From positions 62,001 through 126,000 of the forward strand of contig JAGASE010000020.1 in assembly GCA_017621875.1 (NCBI GenBank): 64,000 nucleotides of DNA, in the 5' to 3' direction. Numbering within the stretch: position 1 is the stretch's first letter; every line of letters begins with the position of its first letter. The notes under the pieces were generated by a model, which ran no database searches, was not told the origin of the DNA, and saw nothing but the letters and a program-made list of their open reading frames with translations. The position numbers and the translations under genes were made by a program. Origin of the DNA: Clostridia bacterium. Its GTDB lineage: Bacteria > Bacillota > Clostridia > UBA1381. This document shows, piece after piece, positions 17,170 through 25,495 of the stretch.

Positions 17170-17234
17170 GCCTGAAAAAATCTTGCATATTTCTTTCTTA
17201 AAATAGGATAAAAATATATAATATTTTTAAAAAC

Positions 17235-17263
17235 TTGACTTTTGGTAAATGAAGTGTTATAAT
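17235..17263 (+). promoter_or_regulatory. Promoter of the first PHP gene
   Basis: TTGACT (17235-17240), 17-bp spacer, consensus TATAAT (17258-17263). Confidence 0.75.
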
Positions 17264-17302
17264 TCTTTCGTCTATAGATTTCTTAAGCGAAGGAGAATTG
17301 CA

Positions 17303-18475
17303 ATGAAAAATAAGGAGCGAGAATCAGCAAGAAGATACGATATCCCCGGCAGATGCAGAGCTTTTACGGATAAGGTATACAGCGGCGAAAACAAGGACAA
17401 GGATGGACTTTATAAGGAAATCTCTGCATTGGAGAAAGCGTTTTATCCTCCAAAGCCTGAATATAATATCTATTTCGGTGAACTGCACGGACACAGCAAT
17501 TTGTCGGATGGAAGACCAAGCGTGGACGAATATTTTAAAAATATCCGTGATAATGCACAGCTTGATTTTGCTGCACTTACCGACCACGACCACGGTGGTG
17601 TAGCAAAGGCGGAGCTTTACGGAGAAAAGTGGGAAACGATTAAAGCTAAGGTTAAGGAGTACAACGAGCCAGGAAAATTTTCGACTATTTTAGGATATGA
17701 GCGGGATTCTTATCCGTGGTACAATAACATGGTTGTATACTATAAAAGTCACGATGGTGAGATGCTTCGCGGATGTGCTGACGGAGAAATCACAAAAGAT
17801 GAGCTTTCATCTGCACTTGCACGCGACGATCTTCTGCTTGTACCGCATGATACATATCATCTTGGGGCCGGATGTGATTTTAATTCCATTGACCCGACTC
17901 TGTACACCTCAATGATCGAAATTTATTCAAGGGGAGATTCAGCGGAATATTTTGATAATCCATATAATGAGATGATATTTCAATGTGAAGGCGGATTTTG
18001 GCAGGATGCCTTGAAACGCGGAGCAAAAATGGGATGCATTGCGGCTTCGGACGACCATGCCTGCAAGAATGGTCTTATTCTGGAGGAATATGATAATCTT
18101 TGGAAATATCCGGGAATTACTGCGGTTTTGGCAGAAGAAAATACAACAGAAGCAATTTTTGATGCATTGAAGGCAAGACGCTGCTACGGCTTTATGGGCG
18201 GCAGAATATGGATTGATTTCAGAATTAACGGTCATTATATGGGCGAGGAGTTCTCCGATAGCGGTGAAAGAAGTATTTATATAAACGTGAAAGCTGACGC
18301 CGATATTAAGCGGATTACGCTTGTAAAAAACTGCCGCAATTACATTATGATGCGGCGTTGTGAACAGTTCATTTTTGACCGTATGGAAAATGAAACTGAT
18401 TTTTATTATTTAAGAGTGGAGCTTGCGGACGGAAGATGCGGCTGGACAAGTCCGATATGGATAAACAAAGCTTAA
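17303..18475 (+). CDS. PHP-fold metal-dependent hydrolase (DUF3604-like), copy 1
   Basis: 390 residues from ATG 17303, seven bases after AAGGAG. The PHP active-site motifs are present in order: GELHGHSNLSDGRPS (residues near 72-86), LTDHDHGG (near 105-112), VPHDTYH in the middle and AASDDHACKNG (near 245-255). These His/Asp clusters bind two or three divalent metals for phosphoester hydrolysis. A C-terminal beta region (ADIKRITLVKNCRNYIMMRRC) resembles that of DUF3604 proteins. No signal peptide is seen, so it is cytosolic. Substrate unknown. It is followed by its own terminator and then a near-identical copy. Confidence 0.8.
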   Translation: MKNKERESARRYDIPGRCRAFTDKVYSGENKDKDGLYKEISALEKAFYPPKPEYNIYFGELHGHSNLSDGRPSVDEYFKNIRDNAQLDFAALTDHDHGGVAKAELYGEKWETIKAKVKEYNEPGKFSTILGYERDSYPWYNNMVVYYKSHDGEMLRGCADGEITKDELSSALARDDLLLVPHDTYHLGAGCDFNSIDPTLYTSMIEIYSRGDSAEYFDNPYNEMIFQCEGGFWQDALKRGAKMGCIAASDDHACKNGLILEEYDNLWKYPGITAVLAEENTTEAIFDALKARRCYGFMGGRIWIDFRINGHYMGEEFSDSGERSIYINVKADADIKRITLVKNCRNYIMMRRCEQFIFDRMENETDFYYLRVELADGRCGWTSPIWINKA

Positions 18476-18504
18476 TGTAAAGTCGGGTTCTTCGACAGTC
18501 TGTA

Positions 18505-18530
18505 CCCCCCCGTTATACGGGGGGATTTTT
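18505..18530 (+). terminator. Terminator of PHP copy 1
   Basis: CCCCCCG (18506-18512) pairs with CGGGGGG (18518-18524) around TTATA, followed by ATTTTT. The stem is unrelated to the terminator that follows copy 2. Confidence 0.85.
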
Positions 18531-18598
18531 ATTGCCTGAAAAAATCTTGCATATTTGTTTCTAAAAATAGGATAAAAGTATCTAATATTTTGAAAAAA

Positions 18599-18627
18599 TT
18601 GACTTTTGATAAATGAAGTGTCATAAT
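18599..18627 (+). promoter_or_regulatory. Promoter of PHP copy 2 (weakened -10)
   Basis: TTGACT (18599-18604), 17-bp spacer, CATAAT (18622-18627). It aligns base by base with the promoter of copy 1 but the first base of the -10 box is C rather than T. Confidence 0.6.
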
Positions 18628-18666
18628 TATTTTGTTTATAGATTAATTAATCGAAGGAGAGCGGCA

Positions 18667-19839
18667 ATGAAAAATAAAGAACGAAAATCTGCAAGAAGAT
18701 ACGATACGCCTAACAGATGCAGAGCTTTTACGGATAGGGTATACAGCGGCGTGAATAAGGATAAGGAGGGACTTTATAAGGAAACCTTTGCATCAGAGAA
18801 GGAGTTTTATCCCCAAAAGCCGAAATATAATATCTATTTCGGTGAGTTGCACGGACACAGCAATATGTCGGACGGAAGACCGAGCATGGATGAATATTTT
18901 AAAAATATCCGTGATAATGCACAGCTTGATTTTGCTGCACTTACCGACCACGACCACGGAGGTATAGCAAATGCGGAGCTTTACGGAGAAAAGTGGGAAA
19001 CGATTAAAGCTAAGGTTAAGGAGTACAACGAGCCGGGAAAATTTTCGACTATTTTAGGATATGAGCGGGATTCTTATCCGTGGTACAATAACATGGTTGT
19101 ATATTATAAAAGTCATGATGCTGACATGCTTCGTGGAAGTATTGACGGAGAAATCACAAAAGAGGAGCTTGAGGCTGCACTGACACGCGATGACCTGCTG
19201 CTTGTACCGCATGATACATATCACCTTGAGGCAGGGTGCGATTTTAATTCCATCGACCCGACTCTGTATACCACAATGATTGAAATTTATTCAAGGGGAG
19301 ATTCTGCGGAATATTTCGATAATCCTTATAATGAGACTGACTTTCAATGTGAAGGGGGATTTTGGCAGGACGCTTTGAAACGCGGAGCAAAAATGGGGTG
19401 CCTTGCTGCATCAGACGACCATGCCTGCATGAACGGTCTTGTTGCGGAGGAATATAATAATATCTGGAAATATCCCGGAATTACTGCGGTTTTGGCAGAA
19501 GAAAACACAACAGAAGCAATTTTTGATGCATTGAAGGCAAGACGCTGCTACGGCTTTATGGGCGGCAGAATGTGGATTGATTTCAGAATTAACGGTCATT
19601 ATATGGGCGAGGAGTTTTCTGATAGCGGCGAAAGAAGTATTTATATAAATGTGAAAGCGGACGCCGATATTAAACGGATTACACTTGTAAAAAACTGTCG
19701 CAATTACATTATGATGCGGCGTTGTGAGCAGCTAATTTTTGACCGTATGGAAAATGAAACTGATTTTTATTATTTAAGAGTTGAGCTTGCGGATGGAAGA
19801 TGCGGCTGGACAAGTCCGATATGGATAAATAATGCTTAG
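18667..19839 (+). CDS. PHP-fold metal-dependent hydrolase (DUF3604-like), copy 2
   Basis: 390 residues, the same length as copy 1 and roughly nine in ten residues identical by eye. All metal-site motifs are kept: GELHGHSNMSDGRPS, LTDHDHGG, VPHDTYH and AASDDHACMNG. Differences cluster in the N-terminal 40 residues and in surface segments such as DADMLRGSIDGE and LVAEEYNNIW. The start follows GAAGGAGAG. Retention of the whole active site in both copies argues that both are functional, giving dosage or slight substrate divergence. Confidence 0.8.
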   Translation: MKNKERKSARRYDTPNRCRAFTDRVYSGVNKDKEGLYKETFASEKEFYPQKPKYNIYFGELHGHSNMSDGRPSMDEYFKNIRDNAQLDFAALTDHDHGGIANAELYGEKWETIKAKVKEYNEPGKFSTILGYERDSYPWYNNMVVYYKSHDADMLRGSIDGEITKEELEAALTRDDLLLVPHDTYHLEAGCDFNSIDPTLYTTMIEIYSRGDSAEYFDNPYNETDFQCEGGFWQDALKRGAKMGCLAASDDHACMNGLVAEEYNNIWKYPGITAVLAEENTTEAIFDALKARRCYGFMGGRMWIDFRINGHYMGEEFSDSGERSIYINVKADADIKRITLVKNCRNYIMMRRCEQLIFDRMENETDFYYLRVELADGRCGWTSPIWINNA

Positions 19840-19865
19840 TAATAATTCTGCATTACACTAAAAAT

Positions 19866-19891
19866 GGCGATACGAAAGTATCGCCGTTTTT
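19866..19891. terminator. Bidirectional terminator between PHP copy 2 and hpt
   Basis: GGCGATAC (19866-19873), GAAA tetraloop, GTATCGCC (19878-19885), followed by GTTTTT; the other strand also ends in a T-run. It serves both converging transcripts. Confidence 0.9.
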
Positions 19892-20430
19892 CAGTGTTCG
19901 TAAACCTCTCTTTTTAAAACACCTATGTATGGTAAATTGCGGTATTGCTCGTTATAGTCAAGACCGTATCCGATTGCAAATTCGTCCGGGATTTCTATTC
20001 CTACATAATTGACCTCTACGTCAACAACTCGGCGTGACGGTTTATCGAGCATAGTGCAAATTCTTACCGATTTTGCATTCCTTGATTCAAAAAGCGTCTT
20101 AATCTTGAAAAGCGTATTTCCACTGTCGATAATATCCTCAACAATAAGAATATTTTTCCCGGTAATATCGCGTTCAAGGTCCTTTTTCATGTTAATAAAT
20201 CCGCTTGAAGCAGTAGACTTTCCGTAGCTGGAAACTTGCATAAAATCAAGCTCTACAGGCATATTGAGCTTTCTGATAAGGTCCATGGCAAATGGGGTAG
20301 AGCCCTTTAAAATAACTACTACCAAAAGCGGCTCGTCGTTTAAATCACGGTTTATACCATCTGCAATTTTTTGTACTGCACCTTGTATTTGAGCTTCTGT
20401 TACAAGTATTCTTTCAACGTCCTTATGCAT
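19891..20430 (-). CDS. hpt: Hypoxanthine phosphoribosyltransferase
   Basis: 179 residues from ATG 20430, directly preceded by AGGAGG; the longer frame upstream lies in the ECF gene. The type I PRTase core is clear: VVILKGSTPFAMDLIRKL, MQVSSYGKSTASSG, the PRPP-binding motif IVEDIIDSGNTLF (about residues 94-106) and FAIGYGLDYNEQYRNLP. The enzyme converts hypoxanthine or guanine plus PRPP to IMP or GMP. It is the last gene of a three-gene minus-strand operon with a membrane S component and a GuaA-like pseudoenzyme, giving a purine-salvage theme. Confidence 0.95.
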   Translation of the reverse strand: MHKDVERILVTEAQIQGAVQKIADGINRDLNDEPLLVVVILKGSTPFAMDLIRKLNMPVELDFMQVSSYGKSTASSGFINMKKDLERDITGKNILIVEDIIDSGNTLFKIKTLFESRNAKSVRICTMLDKPSRRVVDVEVNYVGIEIPDEFAIGYGLDYNEQYRNLPYIGVLKREVYEH

Positions 20431-20974
20431 TAGCCTTCCTCCTGATTTTGAAATTAGCCGGAATATGAACAATTTTAGCCTTTGAAAGTGCAATCAGAAT
20501 AGGTGCTGTTATTGCACAGTCAAGCAAGTGGTGAACAAATGTTCCTGCCAAGGCAATACATGCGGCAGTTAGTGCAACCTCTCCGGGGAGAATGATTGGT
20601 GTAAGTACATATACGGCAATTCCTTCTGCTACAGAATGAAGAATTGCTGTTACAAGAATAATGATAAACGGATTAAGCTTACCGTCCTTAATCATTTTTG
20701 TTCCGACAAGTGCAAAGATAATATGCGTTGCAGCTCTTGTCACAACTATTATCGAATTAGGTGCCGGGATTGTCATAAAGAAACCTATGCAGCTTCCGAT
20801 AACCGTCATTGCAACTACCCATGGACTTATAAAAAGTGCCAAAAGCGTAGGAACATGTGCACCCAATGTCAGCGTGAAAAAGGGAAGCACAAGCTTCACC
20901 GGCGAATAGGTAATCAGGATTGAAAGTGCGGTAAGAATTGCCGCGAGTACCATTTCTCTTGTTTTTTTGTTCAT
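20423..20974 (-). CDS. ECF transporter S component (substrate-binding membrane subunit)
   Basis: 183 residues from ATG 20974 with a GAGGAG ribosome site. Five to six membrane helices; features typical of the S-component family with LTLGAHVPTLLALFISPWV, CIGFFMTIPAP and VTRAATHIIFALVG. S components capture a vitamin or base and pair with a shared energising module, absent from this window. The sequence style recalls the niacin (NiaX-like) group, while the overlap with hpt (8 bp) suggests a purine base. I cannot decide between the two. Confidence 0.78.
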   Translation of the reverse strand: MNKKTREMVLAAILTALSILITYSPVKLVLPFFTLTLGAHVPTLLALFISPWVVAMTVIGSCIGFFMTIPAPNSIIVVTRAATHIIFALVGTKMIKDGKLNPFIIILVTAILHSVAEGIAVYVLTPIILPGEVALTAACIALAGTFVHHLLDCAITAPILIALSKAKIVHIPANFKIRRKANA

Positions 20975-20988
20975 TTGTAGTCGTCTCC

Positions 20989-21510
20989 TCACATGTTTAT
21001 AAAATTTTTTATTATTGTTTCGGCATCGGGAGTAAGTCCTGATGCGATATAATAATTAAGTCCGTAAATGTTTCCGTGTTTTTCGGGAGCAATAAGGTTG
21101 CAAACAGCAATAATTTCGCCCTCTGAAGAACGTGAAATGCAGTCAAGCTCGGAAGGCATAACTGTTTCGAGTACGGCAAGCGGCTTTCCGCGGCAAATTT
21201 TAATGGTTGTTTCCAAGCCGTTGTATATCGGAATTGATGTATCTACAACAGCCCATTCCTGCTTGCCCTCGGCACATTCAATTTCCTCACATCTGCCGTC
21301 AAATGCCTTAATTACGCTTTGAAAACCATCCAATAGCCCCAATACCGGGATATTTACTAAAATCGCTTCGCGAATCATGCGTACAGCCTGGTCTGAATAT
21401 TCTGTTATGATTACTTTTTCAGCCTGCGAAAGAGTGCTGGAAAAAATAATCGGGATTCCTATTTGTGCAAGATAATCGAACGTTCCGCGTTCGCCCATAT
21501 AAATAATCAT
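20989..21510 (-). CDS. Class I glutamine amidotransferase-like protein lacking the catalytic triad
   Basis: 173 residues. The body can be aligned by eye with the glutaminase domain of GMP synthase: NIPVLGLLDGFQ matches the nucleophile-elbow consensus PVLGICYGxQ, and YGLNYYIASGLTP matches YGVQFHPEVxHTP. The catalytic Cys is Leu60, the His is Tyr154 and the Glu is Ala156, so glutamine hydrolysis is not expected. The end TIIKNFINM matches the usual domain end. It lies 15 bp before the ECF gene in the hpt operon. A regulatory or ligand-binding role in purine metabolism is plausible but inferred. Family assignment rests on pattern, not on a search. Confidence 0.65.
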   Translation of the reverse strand: MIIYMGERGTFDYLAQIGIPIIFSSTLSQAEKVIITEYSDQAVRMIREAILVNIPVLGLLDGFQSVIKAFDGRCEEIECAEGKQEWAVVDTSIPIYNGLETTIKICRGKPLAVLETVMPSELDCISRSSEGEIIAVCNLIAPEKHGNIYGLNYYIASGLTPDAETIIKNFINM

Positions 21511-21541
21511 TGGAGTTACCTCCCTTTGTATAAAGTCGGTC

Positions 21542-21570
21542 TTGAAAAATTTTGATATATATGTTATAAT
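21542..21570 (+). promoter_or_regulatory. Promoter of the glycosyltransferase/RsmF operon
   Basis: TTGAAA (21542-21547), 17-bp spacer, TATAAT (21565-21570); about 120 bases of leader follow before the start at 21696. I see no strong structure in that leader. Confidence 0.65.
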
Positions 21571-21695
21571 TGTTTCACAAGGATAAACACTACATATACA
21601 AAACTATAGATGTAATTATATCATATTCATAAAAATATTTCAAGGGGTATGTCTGAATTAATGCAGGACAACTATTAATGAAAGGACAGTAAAAA

Positions 21696-22820
21696 ATGAA
21701 AGTACTCATTATTTCGGTAAAAGCCGGTTTTGGTCATCATTCCACGGCACGTGCAATTATAGATTATTTAACAGAGAAGGATATATCTTGCGAAATGCTT
21801 GATACCTTTGAATACATCAATCCAATGCTTGCTGATTCAATAGATAACGGCTATCTTTTTTCTACCAAGCATTTTCCGGATCTTTACGGAAAAGCATACG
21901 ATATGCTTGACAAGCGTGATGAAAAATGGGATAAACGTTCACCTATTGCCGTACTGTCAAAGCTTGTTTCGCATAAGCTGAAGGACTTTATAACAGACTA
22001 TAATCCCGATGTAATTGTCGGCACACATTCGTATGCGTGTATGCTTATGACATATCTTAGGGAAAAAAATATAGTTACCTGTCCGTTAATCGGCATAATT
22101 ACTGATTTTACCGTTCATCCGTTTTGGGAAAGCACAGAGCTTGATTATTATGTAACGGCGGATTCTTTGCTGGAGATTCAGCTTAAGAAAAAAGGTATTC
22201 CGCCGAAAAAAATGCTGCCGTACGGGATTCCGATACGCCACAGTTTTTCGGAAAAGCTCTCCAAGGAGGACGCAAGAAGCGAGCTTGGTATAGAGAATAA
22301 GACGACCATACTTATTATGATGGGGTCTATGGGCTTTGGAAATATAGTGAAGGATATAAAATCCATTGACGAGCTTGAGGCTGATTTTCAGATTTTATGC
22401 GTTTGTGGAAATAATGAAAAAATGCTGCATGAAATTGAGGAAAAGGAATGGAATAAAACGGTAATACCGTTTGGATTTGTGCAGAATGTTGACGTTATGA
22501 TGGACGCTGCAGATTTAATAATAACAAAGCCGGGCGGACTTACGACTTCGGAATTTCTTGCAAAAAAGCTTCCGGCTGTTATTATGAATCCTATACGCGG
22601 TCAGGAGGACAGGAATACCGAATTTTTGGTAAATTACGGTGCTGCAATAATGGTAACTGAAACCTTTGGTCTTGATGAGGCATTATATGAGCTTTTAAAA
22701 AGCCCATGGCGTATGAAGCTTTTAACAGAAAGCGTTGAGCATCTTGGAAAACCAAATTCCACGCATGATGTCTGTGAGTTTATTTTGAATCTGATCGGAG
22801 AAGAAAGTGATGGAGAATAA
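21696..22820 (+). CDS. Processive diacylglycerol glycosyltransferase (UgtP/MGDG synthase family)
   Basis: 374 residues, GT28 family. The N-terminal MGDG-synthase domain opens with VLIISVKAGFGHHSTARAI; the C-terminal domain has the nucleotide-sugar site (FGFVQNVDVMMDAADLIITK then PGGLTTSEFLAKKLPAVI). Such enzymes add glucose or galactose from UDP-sugars to diacylglycerol at the inner face of the membrane, making glycolipids and anchors of lipoteichoic acid. Sugar and number of residues added cannot be read from sequence. It overlaps the next gene by 11 bp. Confidence 0.9.
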   Translation: MKVLIISVKAGFGHHSTARAIIDYLTEKDISCEMLDTFEYINPMLADSIDNGYLFSTKHFPDLYGKAYDMLDKRDEKWDKRSPIAVLSKLVSHKLKDFITDYNPDVIVGTHSYACMLMTYLREKNIVTCPLIGIITDFTVHPFWESTELDYYVTADSLLEIQLKKKGIPPKKMLPYGIPIRHSFSEKLSKEDARSELGIENKTTILIMMGSMGFGNIVKDIKSIDELEADFQILCVCGNNEKMLHEIEEKEWNKTVIPFGFVQNVDVMMDAADLIITKPGGLTTSEFLAKKLPAVIMNPIRGQEDRNTEFLVNYGAAIMVTETFGLDEALYELLKSPWRMKLLTESVEHLGKPNSTHDVCEFILNLIGEESDGE

Positions 22821-24153
22821 TTTGATCAGACTGCCCGAAAGGTTTTCGGAAAGAATGAAAAATATGCTCGGTGAGGAATATGAGGATTTTCTTGGTGCAA
22901 TAAATTCTGTACCGATTTACCGAGGTGTGAGAGTTAATCCCCTGAAAAAAGGTGCCATGGAAGCAGTGCTTGAGGTAACCGGAGCTTTGGAATGTATAGA
23001 CTGGTGCAAAAACGGTTTTTATGCCGATAAAAGTGTTCTTTCGGGAAAGCATCCATATCATGTTGGCGGACTTGTATATTTTCAGGAGCCGTCAGCTATG
23101 TCTACAGTTGAAGCTCTTGGTATAAAAGAGGGAGACTTTGTGCTGGATTTATGTGCCGCACCGGGCGGAAAGGCAACGCAGGCAGCAGAAAAGCTTGCCG
23201 GGAGCGGACTTTTGATTGCAAATGAAATTATTCAAAAGCGTGCCGCGGTTCTTGCCGAAAACATACAGCGAATGGGTATAAAAAATGCTGTGGTGACAAA
23301 TGAAGCTCCTGACAGGCTTGCAGAAAAATATGAGGCTTTTTTCGATAAAATAATAGTTGACGCACCATGTTCGGGAGAAGGTATGTTCAGAAAAGAGCCG
23401 CAGGCTGTAACCGAGTGGAGCGAGGAACATACTCTTTCCTGCAGTGAGCGTCAAAAAAATATCCTAAGCTCTGCATTTAAAATGCTTAAGGGTGGCGGAT
23501 ATTTAGTGTATTCTACCTGTACCTTTGCCCCTTGTGAAAATGAGGCGATTGCGGCGTGGGTGCTTGAAACCTATCCCGATACAGAGCTTGTGCCGATAAA
23601 TTTAAGCAGCATGAGTGATGCTGTAAGCGATTGGGCAGAAGGAAATTGGGATTTGTCGGGTGCAAAGCGAATTTTTCCGCATAAAAGCAAGGGCGAGGGT
23701 CATTTTGCGGCGTTGTTTCACAAAAAGGCAGGAGCGTCAAAGTCCTGTGAAAAAAATTATAAATGCGAAAATGAACACGTATTTCGTGATTTTGAAAAGG
23801 AAAACCTCAACACAAAACTTCGAGGTGAATTTATCAGTTTTGGTGATAAGCTTTTTCTTTTGCCATATAATCTTGATATAGATAAAATTAGAACAGAGCT
23901 TGCCGGATTATTTTTGGGCATTTGCAAAAAAGGCAGATTTGAGCCGTCGCACGCATTATGCCTTGCACTTAATGCCGAAGACTTTAAATCCTGCATGCAA
24001 ACGTCTGAGCCTGAAAAATTTTTTAGGGGTGAGACGCTTCTTTGTGAAAATAAGGGATGGACTGCAGTTTTATATAATGGCTTTCCGATTGGCTGGGGAA
24101 AGGCTTCGGAGGGTGTATTAAAAAATCATTTCCCAAAATTTTTGCGTTTTTGA
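22810..24153 (+). CDS. RsmF/NOL1-NOP2-Sun family rRNA (cytosine-C5) methyltransferase
   Basis: 447 residues from ATG 22810 (a GTG stands one codon before). The order is an N-terminal RNA-binding segment (LPERFSERMKNMLGEEY, then YRGVRVNPLKK), the SAM domain with LDLCAAPGGKATQAAE, the IVDAPCSGEGMFRKEP motif with one catalytic Cys and YSTCTFAPCENE with the other, then a C-terminal RsmF-type domain (about residues 300-447). It methylates cytosine C5 in rRNA; the exact site is not deducible. Confidence 0.9.
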   Translation: MENNLIRLPERFSERMKNMLGEEYEDFLGAINSVPIYRGVRVNPLKKGAMEAVLEVTGALECIDWCKNGFYADKSVLSGKHPYHVGGLVYFQEPSAMSTVEALGIKEGDFVLDLCAAPGGKATQAAEKLAGSGLLIANEIIQKRAAVLAENIQRMGIKNAVVTNEAPDRLAEKYEAFFDKIIVDAPCSGEGMFRKEPQAVTEWSEEHTLSCSERQKNILSSAFKMLKGGGYLVYSTCTFAPCENEAIAAWVLETYPDTELVPINLSSMSDAVSDWAEGNWDLSGAKRIFPHKSKGEGHFAALFHKKAGASKSCEKNYKCENEHVFRDFEKENLNTKLRGEFISFGDKLFLLPYNLDIDKIRTELAGLFLGICKKGRFEPSHALCLALNAEDFKSCMQTSEPEKFFRGETLLCENKGWTAVLYNGFPIGWGKASEGVLKNHFPKFLRF

Positions 24154-24163
24154 GGAGGAAAAA

Positions 24164-24658
24164 ATGGATAGTATAGTACAGGCGATAGTTGACACCTTCA
24201 GCGGTAAGGTTTCAAAGGAGCTTATAGTTTTCGTAATTTCAATGATTCCTGTTTTGGAGCTGAGGGGAAGTCTTTTGGCGGCAGGCTTTTTGAAAATGAG
24301 CTTTGCATCAACATTTATAATTGCCGTAATCGGTAACATGATACCCATACCTTTCATTCTTATATTTATTGAAAGAATTTTTAATTGGTTGAAAAAGACA
24401 CGCTTGAAGGGTTTAGTTGAAAAGCTGGAAAATAAGGCACTTTCTAAATCCGACCAAATTAGGAAATACGGAAAATTCGGACTTTTTATTTTTGTTGCAA
24501 TCCCGCTTCCGGGAACAGGTGCATGGACAGGTGCTCTTGCTGCAACTCTTTTGAGAATGAAACCAAAGGATTCAATTTTTCCTATTTTTATGGGTGTTGT
24601 TACGGCAGGGCTTATTATGTCCTTACTTTCATTTGGAATTATAAAACAAATTTTGTAA
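24164..24658 (+). CDS. Small multidrug export family membrane protein (COG2426)
   Basis: 164 residues with a GAGGAGG ribosome site, 10 bp after the methyltransferase gene. Four membrane segments; signature stretches are ISMIPVLELRGSLLAAGFL at the start and AIPLPGTGAWTGALAATLL with a re-entrant look. The family name comes from an early report on drug export, but the transported substrate is not established; the fold is related to the DedA/SNARE-associated group in topology. Confidence 0.85.
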   Translation: MDSIVQAIVDTFSGKVSKELIVFVISMIPVLELRGSLLAAGFLKMSFASTFIIAVIGNMIPIPFILIFIERIFNWLKKTRLKGLVEKLENKALSKSDQIRKYGKFGLFIFVAIPLPGTGAWTGALAATLLRMKPKDSIFPIFMGVVTAGLIMSLLSFGIIKQIL

Positions 24659-24682
24659 GATTGCTTTTTGGGCAATCTTTTT
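24657..24682 (+). terminator. Terminator after the small exporter gene
   Basis: AAGATTGC (24657-24664) pairs with GCAATCTT (24672-24679), followed by a T-run. Confidence 0.85.
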
Positions 24683-24723
24683 CTTTTGATGACGCAAAGT
24701 TATATAAAAGTTGTCAAAACAGA

Positions 24724-24752
24724 TTGAATTTATAAAAGAAATATGGTATAAT
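24724..24752 (+). promoter_or_regulatory. Promoter of the HAD/YgjV pair
   Basis: TTGAAT (24724-24729), 17-bp spacer, TATAAT (24747-24752), 20 bp before the start codon. Confidence 0.65.
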
Positions 24753-24771
24753 GATTCGGAGGTGAATACTA

Positions 24772-25449
24772 ATGATAAAAAATATTCGGGGTGCCATATT
24801 TGACATGGATGGAACACTGATTGATTCGTTAATGTTATGGGATGTAATATGGGAAAAATTTGGAAATAAGTATTTGAACGGTAAAGATTTCAAACCTACT
24901 GCGGATGATGACAAAGCTATAAGAACAATGACCTTAAAAGATGCAATGAGTTATTTGCATTCTGCTTATGATATTGGAAGTAGTGGAGATGAGTTGCTCG
25001 ACACAGCAAATGTGCTCATGAAGGATTTTTATTCATGTGATGTTAAGCTCAAAAAAGGGGTTTTAGAATTTTTGGAATACTGCCAAGCAAAGGGTATAAA
25101 AATGTGCATAGCCTCTGCTACGGACATAGACTTGATAAAAATTGCAGTGCAGCATTGCAATATAGGAAAATATTTTACAAATATTTTCTCTTGTGCTGAA
25201 ATCGGCAAGGGTAAAGATCAGCCGGACATATATTTAAAAGCACTGGATTCTCTCGGTACTTCTATAACAGAAACATGTGTATTTGAAGATTCGCATATTG
25301 CAATTGCTACAGCGGATAAAATCGGACTGAAAACAGTTGGTATCTATGACAAGTATAATTACGGACAGGAAGAAATGAAGAAAATTGCAGATGTATATCT
25401 CGAAGAAGGAGAGACACTGAAAAAGCTTATTGATAATGACTGTATCTGA
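24772..25449 (+). CDS. HAD-family phosphatase (beta-phosphoglucomutase-like)
   Basis: 225 residues with a GGAGGTG ribosome site. HAD motif I is FDMDGTLIDS (residues 10-19) with two catalytic Asp, motif II is CIASATD, motif III is the Lys in GKGKDQPDIYLKA and motif IV is VFEDSHIAIATA. A helical cap between motifs I and II places it in subfamily I, like phosphoglycolate phosphatase and beta-phosphoglucomutase. Substrate cannot be assigned. Confidence 0.88.
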   Translation: MIKNIRGAIFDMDGTLIDSLMLWDVIWEKFGNKYLNGKDFKPTADDDKAIRTMTLKDAMSYLHSAYDIGSSGDELLDTANVLMKDFYSCDVKLKKGVLEFLEYCQAKGIKMCIASATDIDLIKIAVQHCNIGKYFTNIFSCAEIGKGKDQPDIYLKALDSLGTSITETCVFEDSHIAIATADKIGLKTVGIYDKYNYGQEEMKKIADVYLEEGETLKKLIDNDCI

Positions 25450-25495
25450 TTTTTTCTAATGAATTCAAACGACAAATACCAGAGAGGAAATTATA

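Larger units (their letters stand above)
17169..19839 (+). repeat. Tandem duplication, 1.36-kb unit
   Basis: Two head-to-tail units, each consisting of a 130-bp promoter region and a 1173-bp gene, start with the same TTGCCTGAAAAAATCTTGC sequence directly after a terminator (from about 17168 and 18532). The offset between the two start codons is 1364 bp. The genes have the same length and differ by scattered substitutions only; the non-coding parts are more diverged, and the unit ends carry different terminators. Confidence 0.9.

Noticed and set aside
21649-21678. Nine-codon upstream frame (MSELMQDNY) in the glycosyltransferase leader
   Set aside because: The AAGGGG before it is only about two bases from the ATG, and no regulatory structure accompanies it.
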